Shown here piece by piece: positions 57,433 to 64,000 of a stretch of 64,000 nt of DNA; position 1 is the first letter of the stretch, and each line of letters opens with the position of its first letter. A model generated the notes under the pieces. The model ran no database searches, was not told where the DNA came from, and worked only from the letters and a program-made list of their open reading frames with translations. The position numbers and the translations under genes were made by a program. Origin of the DNA: Pseudorhodoplanes sp. (lineage in GTDB: Bacteria; Pseudomonadota; Alphaproteobacteria; Rhizobiales; Xanthobacteraceae). The stretch lies in contig JAVSMS010000001.1 of assembly GCA_032027085.1 (NCBI GenBank), positions 1,008,332 to 1,072,331 on the forward strand, in the 5' to 3' direction.

Positions 57433-57873
57433 ATGACAGCCTATCCCCGCCTCACCGCCATCACTCTCGGCGTGCACGATTTCGCGGCTAGCGTCCGCTT
57501 CTACGAAGCGCTCGGATTTATCCGCAAGATGCGGGCGACCGGCGACGAGATTGCATTCTTCGATGCGGGCGGCGTCGTGCTGGCGCTGTTTCGCTGGAAG
57601 GACCTCGCAGCAGACGCAAAGCTGGCCGCCGAGCCGGCGCCTGTAGCGTTTCGCGGGATGACGCTGGCCTGGAATCGGGCCAGCCGGGCCGAGGTGGATC
57701 AAGGCCTGGCAAATGCGTTGAAGGCGGGCGGAACCTTGTTGAAGCCGGCGCAGACGACAGACTACGGCGGCTATGGCGGCTATTTCGCTGATCTTGACGG
57801 CCATGCCTGGGAAATCGTGCATGTCCCGGGATTTTCATTGACTGAAGACGGCCGGCTGGTTCTGCCCGAATGA
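57433..57873 (+). CDS. VOC-family (glyoxalase-like) protein
   Basis: 146 residues from ATG 57433 with AAGGA upstream. Vicinal oxygen chelate fold: LTAITLGVHDFAASVRFYEA and GYFADLDGHAWEIVHVPGF, with likely metal ligands His and Glu in these two motifs. Could be a glyoxalase, fosfomycin-type thiol transferase or dioxygenase relative; undetermined. Confidence 0.88.
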   Translation: MTAYPRLTAITLGVHDFAASVRFYEALGFIRKMRATGDEIAFFDAGGVVLALFRWKDLAADAKLAAEPAPVAFRGMTLAWNRASRAEVDQGLANALKAGGTLLKPAQTTDYGGYGGYFADLDGHAWEIVHVPGFSLTEDGRLVLPE

Positions 57874-57949
57874 GCGTGAGTTTTTCCCCGCCTTTCACAC
57901 CGGCGATTTCCTGCGTTGACTTGCGAGGCCGACTGCGCACCATCGCGGC

Positions 57950-58672
57950 ATGACTCGCAAGCCTGCCGGTTCTGCACCCCGCCTGCCGCTGAAAGAGGAC
58001 ATTCTCCGGCCCAGCTTCCGGCGGGAACGCGCGGCAATGAAGCGCGGCATATGGCCAATCGCGGGCTGCGACGAGGCCGGGCGCGGGCCGCTGGCCGGTC
58101 CGGTTGTCGCCGCCGCAGTCATCCTCGATCCGCAGCGCATTCCGCGCGGGCTCAATGATTCCAAGAAGCTCACGCATGCGGAGCGCGAGAAGCTTTACGC
58201 GAAAATCTGCGCCACCGCAGAAGTCGCCGTCGCCTTCGGTTCCACCGAACGCATCGATCGCCAGAATATTCTGCAGGCGTCGCTCTGGGCGCTGGCGCGG
58301 GCTGTGGCGGCGCTGCCAGTGAAGCCGCAACTCGTTTTTGTCGACGGCCGCGACCGCATCGACGTTCCCTGCGAATGCCAGGCGGTGATTTCCGGCGACG
58401 CGTTGGTGCTCTCGATCGCCGCCGCCTCGATCGTCGCCAAGGTCACGCGCGACAGGCTGATGATGCGCGTCGGCGCCGAGCATCCAGGCTACGGTTTCGA
58501 GCGGCATATGGGTTATTCGGTGCCGGAACATTTCGCCGCGCTAGACAAACTCGGCCCAACCATCCATCACCGGCGCTCCTTTGCTCCGGTCGCGCTGGCG
58601 CATGCGAGACTGTCCGGCGATACCGTGGACATGTCCGGGCTGACCGATCCGGAAAGCTTGTTGCCTCTCTAG
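57950..58672 (+). CDS. rnhB: Ribonuclease HII
   Basis: 240 residues. Catalytic acids in [24 protein letters not shown] near 75, VDGRDRI and [12 protein letters not shown]. It cuts the RNA strand of RNA-DNA hybrids and starts removal of misincorporated ribonucleotides. Same direction as the VOC gene and the GT39 gene. Confidence 0.96.
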   Translation: MTRKPAGSAPRLPLKEDILRPSFRRERAAMKRGIWPIAGCDEAGRGPLAGPVVAAAVILDPQRIPRGLNDSKKLTHAEREKLYAKICATAEVAVAFGSTERIDRQNILQASLWALARAVAALPVKPQLVFVDGRDRIDVPCECQAVISGDALVLSIAAASIVAKVTRDRLMMRVGAEHPGYGFERHMGYSVPEHFAALDKLGPTIHHRRSFAPVALAHARLSGDTVDMSGLTDPESLLPL

Positions 58673-58720
58673 CCCTCGCCCGGCTATCTCTTCCGGCCGA
58701 CCCCGCGAGCAGCCGCAGCG

Positions 58721-60268
58721 ATGCATTTCGTCTCCCTGCCTATCGAAATCCTGCGGACCAAACCCAGACTCGTGTTCTGGCTGGCGGTGCTGACACAGGC
58801 CACGTTGTGGATTCTGGTCCCCTCGCTGTTCTATGCGACGCCGCCTGGCGAGCTTGCCGAGCTGTTATCGACGGCGCGCCATTTTGAGCGCCTGCTGCCG
58901 ATTGTTCCGCCGCTTGCCTACTGGCTCGCCGAAATAGCTTTGCGCCTGGCCGGGTTTTTCGGCGTCTATGTCCTCTCGCAAATCTGCATCGTCGTTGCAC
59001 TATGGGCCGTCTTCACGCTCGGGAGAGCCACGCTCGGCGAAAGGCATGCCGCACTTGGCACGCTGCTAATGACCGGCATCTATTTCATCACGGTGCCGAC
59101 ACCGGAATTTTCACCTGCAATCCTCGCAATGCCGCTCTGGGCGCTTGCGCTTCTGCATTTCTGGCGTGCCGTGGCCGAAGGCCGAGAGCTCTATTGGCTG
59201 GCACTCGCTGTCGACCTGGTCCTGCTGCTGCTCACGACCTACCTCGCGACGTTTCTCATCGGACTTCTCGTGCTGTTCGGGTTGTTGAATCCGCATAGCC
59301 GGTCGAAACTCGCGACGACCGGCGCGACGTGCGCGGCGCTTGTTGTGCTCTTCATGCTGATCCCGCACGCTATCTGGCTGAAAGCCGGTGGCAACCTGAT
59401 CTTGCCGGCTCTGCCGAACCTGCGCAGCGCCGAACTGTTCGAGAAAAACGTTTATGCCTTGATGCGCATGCTTGCGCTCCTGTTGATCGGCCATGCCGGC
59501 CTCTCCGTCATTGCCATCGTCGCAGCCAGCGCCTTTCGCAAGTCGCGCTCCGAAGCGGCGCTCATCATCAGAACACCGCCGGCGGAACTCGCCTCGCCCT
59601 TCATCTATTACTTCGCGCTTGTCCCCCCGCTGCTTCTAGTCATCGTGGCGGTGATCGCGGGCCATAGCGGTCCCGTCAGTTTCGGTCCGGTCGTGCTTCT
59701 TTCCGGACTCGCGATTGTGCTTGCGGCCGGAGACATTGTCGCGATCTTCCGGCAGCGCACGACCGTCTTCACCTGGTTCGCGTTTCTCTTGGCCCCGCCT
59801 GCGATCGCCGTGATGACGGCAATGCTGCTGCCCTGGGCGGCGGTCGCCGACCCGCGCGTCGCAATGCCGTCGAAGGAGATGGGACGTTTCTTCACCGAAA
59901 ATTTTGAGCGTCGCACCGGCCAGAAGCTCGCATTCGTCACCGGCGATCCTGCGCTCGCGGCCCTGATTGCGGTGGGCTCGCCAAGCCGACCCTTTGTGTT
60001 CGACGCCGGCGACGCAGGCCACCTGCGATTGATGACGCAAGACCAATTGTTCGACAAAGGCGCGATCGTGATATGGCGCGCAACCGACAGCGCAGGAACG
60101 CCGCCAAACGATATCCGCGCGCGCTTTCCTGGTCTTGTCCCGGAAGTGCCGCGCGTGTTCGAACGGCGCATCGAGGGACGCCTGCCGCAATTACGGCTCG
60201 GCTGGGCGATGATCCGCCCGAAGGCGCAGACGCTGCCGCAGGCGCAAATTCCCTCAGTGGCTCAGTGA
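58721..60268 (+). CDS. Glycosyltransferase family 39-like membrane protein
   Basis: 515 residues with about 11 membrane helices. The start TKPRLVFWLAVLTQATLWIL and the early loop LFYATPPGELAELLSTARHF resemble PMT/ArnT-like GT39 enzymes, which use polyprenyl-phosphate sugars. The usual acidic pair of the first loop is weak (PPGEL), so activity is uncertain. The C-terminal part (about 385-515) is soluble. Its stop overlaps the end of cydB on the opposite strand by 7 bp. Confidence 0.78.
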   Translation: MHFVSLPIEILRTKPRLVFWLAVLTQATLWILVPSLFYATPPGELAELLSTARHFERLLPIVPPLAYWLAEIALRLAGFFGVYVLSQICIVVALWAVFTLGRATLGERHAALGTLLMTGIYFITVPTPEFSPAILAMPLWALALLHFWRAVAEGRELYWLALAVDLVLLLLTTYLATFLIGLLVLFGLLNPHSRSKLATTGATCAALVVLFMLIPHAIWLKAGGNLILPALPNLRSAELFEKNVYALMRMLALLLIGHAGLSVIAIVAASAFRKSRSEAALIIRTPPAELASPFIYYFALVPPLLLVIVAVIAGHSGPVSFGPVVLLSGLAIVLAAGDIVAIFRQRTTVFTWFAFLLAPPAIAVMTAMLLPWAAVADPRVAMPSKEMGRFFTENFERRTGQKLAFVTGDPALAALIAVGSPSRPFVFDAGDAGHLRLMTQDQLFDKGAIVIWRATDSAGTPPNDIRARFPGLVPEVPRVFERRIEGRLPQLRLGWAMIRPKAQTLPQAQIPSVAQ

Positions 60269-61263
60269 TAGGCTTCACCTTCGCGGACCTTGCCGCGGAA
60301 CAGCCAGTAGATGAAAATGATGTAGCCTAGAATAATCGGCAGCAGGAAGATTGTGCCGATCAGCATAAAAATCTGGCTTGCAGGAGCGGCCGCTGTATCC
60401 CAAACGGTCAGCGAGGGCGGCACGAGATATGGATAACTGGAAATCACCAGCCCCAGATAACCGAGCAGGAACAACCCAATCACTGCTACGAACGGCAGCA
60501 CTTCGCGCCGCTGATTGATGGCGATCCAAAGGCCCGCCGCTACCAAAGCGGTGACTGTCGGTACAGGCCACAAGAAATAGAAATTAGGCAAGCTGAACCA
60601 CCGTTGCGCAATGCGATCGAAAGCCAGCGGGGTATACAGGCTGACGACAGCCATGAAGGCCAAGACTACAATAACAAGAAACTTCGCCTGTCCGCGCGAC
60701 CGCTCGGCGACATCGCCTTCCGCCTTCATGATGAGCCAGGTCGCCCCGAGCAGGGCGTAACCGGCAACCAGCGCAACGCCGCAGAGGAGTGCAAAGGGTG
60801 TCAGCCATTCCAGCGGACCGCCGGCATATTGCCCATTCTCGACCCGAATGCCCTGAATCAATCCGCCAAGAATGACGCCCTGCGAAAAGGCTGCCAGGAT
60901 CGAACCGATGGTGAATGCATAGTTCCACCAAGTCTTGCTGTGGGAGACCAGACGGAATTCGAAGGCGACGCCGCGGAAAACCAGCGCCAGCAGCATGATG
61001 ATGACCGGCAAATAAAGTGCCGGCATGATGATCGAATATGCCAGCGGAAACGCGACGAGCAGACCGCCGCCACCAAGCACCAGCCATGTCTCGTTTCCAT
61101 CCCAGAAGGGCGCGACGGAGCGCATCATCTGGTCGCGCTGCGCCTCGTTGCGAGCGAACGGGAACAGGATGCCGATGCCAAGATCGAATCCGTCAAGAAT
61201 GACATACATAGCAACCGAGATACCGATCAGCGCCGCCCATATGACTGGCAAATACCATTCCAT
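60262..61263 (-). CDS. cydB: bd-type quinol oxidase subunit II (CydB/CioB)
   Basis: 333 residues, the shorter length of CioB-type subunits. Eight or nine helices; DGFDLGIGILFPFARNEAQR and APFWDGNETWLVLGGGGLL are the family hallmarks. With CydA it oxidises quinol and reduces O2 without proton pumping. 4 bp downstream of cydA. Confidence 0.95.
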   Translation of the reverse strand: MEWYLPVIWAALIGISVAMYVILDGFDLGIGILFPFARNEAQRDQMMRSVAPFWDGNETWLVLGGGGLLVAFPLAYSIIMPALYLPVIIMLLALVFRGVAFEFRLVSHSKTWWNYAFTIGSILAAFSQGVILGGLIQGIRVENGQYAGGPLEWLTPFALLCGVALVAGYALLGATWLIMKAEGDVAERSRGQAKFLVIVVLAFMAVVSLYTPLAFDRIAQRWFSLPNFYFLWPVPTVTALVAAGLWIAINQRREVLPFVAVIGLFLLGYLGLVISSYPYLVPPSLTVWDTAAAPASQIFMLIGTIFLLPIILGYIIFIYWLFRGKVREGEAYH

Positions 61264-61267
61264 GACA

Positions 61268-62665
61268 TCACCGCCCTCTCGAAATGGCCTGGCTTGCGGC
61301 GCCTTCGGCGGCCGTAAGCGGACGGCTCGGTAAGCCTTCAGAAACCTCGACCGCGCGGCCTTCCGGCCCCTTCGCGATCAGCCGGTTGATGTAATAAATG
61401 CCCATCCAGAACACGATGCCGTAGGCGAACACGAACAGAGCCAGCGTGCCAAGAATGCTGGCTCCGGGCACCGGCGAAGTGGCATCGGCGGTGCGCTGGA
61501 TGCCGTAGACGAGCCAGGGCTGGCGCCCGCTTTCGGTCACGACCCAGCCGGCAATGACCGCAACAAAGCCGGTCCACCAGCTCATCGACAAAATCTGCAG
61601 GAACCAGCGCGTCTCGAACAATGTCTCGCGCCACCACAGAAAGGCGCCGAAGAGCGAGACCGCAATCATGAAGAAACCGATGTAAAGCATGATGCGGAAG
61701 GCGAAGAAGATATTCTTCACGGGCGGACGCTCGCTCGCGGGAACGCTGGTTAAACCGGGAAACAATCCGTTCGGGTCATGTGTCAGGATCAGCGAGGACC
61801 CGCGTGGAATTGATATCTCGAACAGATTGCGCTCGTTCTCCTCGTCCGGCCAGGCGAAGATGTGGAAATCGCCGGGCTTTGAGCCGTCCCAATGGCCTTC
61901 CATTGCCGCGATCTTGATCGGCTGATGCTTGAGCGTGTTCAGACCGTGCTGATCGCCGATGAAGAGCTGCAAGGGCGCGAGGATAACCAGGAGGCCGATC
62001 GCCATCTTCACCATCGTGCGCGCTTCGGGCATAAATTTTCCCGCCAGCAGGTAACGTGCGCCGACTGCCAGCACCACAAAGCCGGTGGTCAGATAGGCGG
62101 CATTGAGCATGTGCGCGAAGCGATACGGAAAGCTCGGATTGAAGACGATGGTGATCCAGTCCAGCGGATATGCGATGCCGTTACGCATTTCATGCCCGAC
62201 CGGAGTCTGCATCCAGCTATTGGCGGAGAGAATCCAGAAAGCCGATGTTGCGGTCCCCACCGCCACGATTGCCGCAGACAATACGTATAGCCAGGGCGGC
62301 ACACGGTTGAACCCGAACAGCAGGACGCCGAGGAAGGTCGCTTCGAGGAAGAAGGCGGTCAGCACCTCGTAGCCAATCAGCGGGCCGACGACGTTGCCCG
62401 CTACTACCGAGAAGCGGCTCCAGTTGGTCCCGAACTGATAGCTGAGCACGATTCCGGAGACCACGCCCATCGCAAACGATACCGCGAAAATCTTGGTCCA
62501 GAACCGCATCAGGCGCTGGTAGCGGTCCTCCTCCCGCCGCAGCCATAGCAGGCCCAGCGTCGCGATATAGGCGGACAGTCCGATCGTAAAACTTGGAAAA
62601 ATGATGTGAAAAGTGACTGTAAACGCGAACTGGATGCGGGCAAGAAGGACTGGATCAAAATCCAT
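61268..62665 (-). CDS. cydA: bd-type quinol oxidase subunit I (CydA/CioA)
   Basis: 465 residues. Heme ligands: His in FTVTFHIIFPSFTIG, and GHW and Met regions; the quinol loop with HQPIKIAAMEGHW is short, as in the cyanide-insensitive (CIO) subgroup rather than E. coli CydA. It works at low oxygen or when heme-copper oxidases are poisoned. No CydDC genes are nearby. Divergent from the NCS2 permease gene. Confidence 0.95.
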   Translation of the reverse strand: MDFDPVLLARIQFAFTVTFHIIFPSFTIGLSAYIATLGLLWLRREEDRYQRLMRFWTKIFAVSFAMGVVSGIVLSYQFGTNWSRFSVVAGNVVGPLIGYEVLTAFFLEATFLGVLLFGFNRVPPWLYVLSAAIVAVGTATSAFWILSANSWMQTPVGHEMRNGIAYPLDWITIVFNPSFPYRFAHMLNAAYLTTGFVVLAVGARYLLAGKFMPEARTMVKMAIGLLVILAPLQLFIGDQHGLNTLKHQPIKIAAMEGHWDGSKPGDFHIFAWPDEENERNLFEISIPRGSSLILTHDPNGLFPGLTSVPASERPPVKNIFFAFRIMLYIGFFMIAVSLFGAFLWWRETLFETRWFLQILSMSWWTGFVAVIAGWVVTESGRQPWLVYGIQRTADATSPVPGASILGTLALFVFAYGIVFWMGIYYINRLIAKGPEGRAVEVSEGLPSRPLTAAEGAASQAISRGR

Positions 62666-62868
62666 TTGGTCACTCCCGAGGTTGAACCCTCCAGAGAACG
62701 ATTCACAAATATAATAATCCTGCAGGCACTATGCCCATAACACCGGCGGCGTCTGCCTGTTCCGCGTCGCTGCAGGCTGCTCCATTGATCCAGTGGACAA
62801 CTTCGCTACGACGGCGATCCTATTGAGCGGGTTGGCTATTCTGACTGCCACAGTGGCAGGGGGAGATT

Positions 62869-64000
62869 ATGGCCAAGAATGCGCGGACTTCCAGGACGGG
62901 CGAAGGCCCGGAGGGTTTTGGGGCAATACTGGATAACTATTTCGGCCTGAAGCAAAACAATACCGATATCCGTACGGAAGCTGTGGCCGGCCTGACCACC
63001 TTTTTGACGATGGCCTACATCATCTTTGTCAACCCGAGCATTCTTGCGAAGGCGGGAATGGACCAGGGAGCGGTCTTCGTCGCCACATGCATCGCCGCCG
63101 CGGTGTGCAGCATCGTGATGGGCCTCTACGCGAACTACCCCATCGCGCTGGCGCCGGGCATGGGGCTGAACGCCTTCTTCGCCTTCACAGTCGTCCTGAC
63201 CTACAAATATTCCTGGCAGCAGGCGCTCGCGGCCGTGTTCCTGTCGGGCGTGCTGTTCTTCATCCTGTCGGTGACAGGCTTGCGCGAATACATCATCAAC
63301 CAGATCCCGAGAAACCTGAAATACGCGATCGGTGCGGGTGTTGGACTATTTCTTGGCATCATCGCGCTCGAAAATGCCGGCATCATCATTGATCATCCCG
63401 CGACGCTGGTAACGCTCGGCAATCTCAATGTGGGAAGTCCGGTCCTGACCTTGTCAGGCTTCACTCTGCGTGTTGGGGCTCCACTTCTCTGTCTGCTCGG
63501 CTTCATTCTGATCGTGGCGCTGCATGCCCGTAAAATTCACGGCGCGACACTGATCGGCATCCTGATTGTCGGCATCATCGGTATCCCGCTTGGGCTGTCG
63601 AAATTCACCGGCATCGTGTCGATGCCGCCGTCGATCCTGCCAACGCTGTTCAAGTGGGACTTCTCAAGGACTTTCGAACTGTCCTTCATTGTTGTCGTAT
63701 TCAGTATCCTGATGATCGACGTGTTCGACAATGCCGGCACGCTCATTGCGGTGACCGAGAAGGCGGGATTCGTTGACAAGGACGGCAATGTGCCACGCAT
63801 GAAACAGGCGCTGATCTCGGACAGCTTCGCGGCGATGTTCGGCGCCTCGATCGGCACCTCGACTACGACAAGCTATATCGAGAGCGCCGCCGGCGTTGAA
63901 GCGGGCGGCCGCACCGGCCTAACTGCGGTGTTCGTCGGCATCCTTTTTCTGTTCGCCCTGTTCTTCTCGCCGCTCGCGGGAATGATCCCGGCCTATGCCT
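62869..64000 (+). CDS. NCS2-family purine permease (C-terminus beyond window)
   Basis: 377 residues seen from ATG 62869 with GGGGGA just upstream; the end lies outside the window. The AzgA-like subgroup is recognised from NNTDIRTEAVAGLTTFLTMA, ALAPGMGLNAFFAF, DVFDNAGTLIAVTEKAG and GTSTTTSYIESAAGVEAGGR, the substrate-site helix. It imports guanine, hypoxanthine or adenine with protons. The 203 bp upstream show no clear operator. Confidence 0.93.
   Translation, partial: MAKNARTSRTGEGPEGFGAILDNYFGLKQNNTDIRTEAVAGLTTFLTMAYIIFVNPSILAKAGMDQGAVFVATCIAAAVCSIVMGLYANYPIALAPGMGLNAFFAFTVVLTYKYSWQQALAAVFLSGVLFFILSVTGLREYIINQIPRNLKYAIGAGVGLFLGIIALENAGIIIDHPATLVTLGNLNVGSPVLTLSGFTLRVGAPLLCLLGFILIVALHARKIHGATLIGILIVGIIGIPLGLSKFTGIVSMPPSILPTLFKWDFSRTFELSFIVVVFSILMIDVFDNAGTLIAVTEKAGFVDKDGNVPRMKQALISDSFAAMFGASIGTSTTTSYIESAAGVEAGGRTGLTAVFVGILFLFALFFSPLAGMIPAYA

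Noticed and set aside
62795-62810. TTGATCCAGTGGACAA between cydA and the permease as a FixK box
   Set aside because: Spacing and second half-site do not fit.

Overview
The window reads as chromosomal DNA of a high-GC alphaproteobacterium of the order Hyphomicrobiales, near the Bradyrhizobium/Rhodopseudomonas/Xanthobacteraceae group. The reasons are a complete FixLJ-FixK-cbb3 oxygen-response block, a CcrM-type GANTC methyltransferase, the gene order hisD-UPF0262-phosphatase-infA-maf-yacG-tRNA-Phe, and rhizobial-type intergenic palindromic repeats. I do not assign a genus. No rRNA, CRISPR array, intact integrase or transposase was found.

Layout. 1-5.4 kb: a regulatory protein fusing an exonuclease domain to CBS and DUF294 domains, divergent from a two-part sodium:carboxylate (acetate-type) symporter that ends in a clear terminator. 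5.4-7.6 kb: small membrane proteins of unknown function, including a tandem pair of diverged paralogs. 7.7-12.9 kb: a CDF metal exporter, then a catabolic-looking group (LysR regulator, Bug-type periplasmic receptor, SDR dehydrogenase and a PDC-hydrolase-like gene broken by one amber codon). 13-15.7 kb: a protein with acyl-CoA synthetase and GNAT domains (Pat-like). 15.7-27.6 kb: fixJ/fixL, fixK, a DUF6455-cytochrome c pair, and ccoNOQP-ccoGHIS for the high-affinity cbb3 oxidase. 27.7-29.1 kb: pcaHG protocatechuate 3,4-dioxygenase. 29.1-31.9 kb: a glycoside hydrolase family 3 gene between tRNA-Phe(GAA) and a 15/16 direct repeat of the tRNA 3' end, which looks like a small integrated element. 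32-43.7 kb: housekeeping genes (yacG, acyl-CoA ligase, maf, infA, hisD, smc, a DsbA-type protein, DUF721, mutY). 44-60 kb: mixed genes, often separated by repeats (CBS-BON protein, DUF892 protein, FAD monooxygenase, RidA, HdeD, DoxX, ccrM, zinc peptidase, moaB, YjbR, MarR-GNAT fusion, a frameshifted SDR, GT2, radical SAM, VOC protein, rnhB, GT39). 60-64 kb: a cyanide-insensitive-type bd quinol oxidase (cydAB) and the start of an NCS2 purine permease.

How it fits together. FixL (heme-PAS kinase) and FixJ should switch on fixK at low oxygen, and FixK should bind TTGAT-N4-ATCAA. I read five good matches to that box, all 52-90 bp upstream of start codons. They lie before the Pat-like gene, the DUF6455-cytochrome c pair, ccoN, pcaHG and the CBS-BON gene. 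The inferred local FixK regulon therefore covers respiration, possible protein acetylation/acyl-CoA metabolism, an electron-transfer cytochrome, aromatic ring cleavage and an adenylate-sensing-type protein. The pcaHG and Pat-like promoters are the least expected members.

Two genes are broken by single-base events (amber at 12152, frameshift near 55210). They may be real pseudogenes or assembly errors, and the reads would decide.
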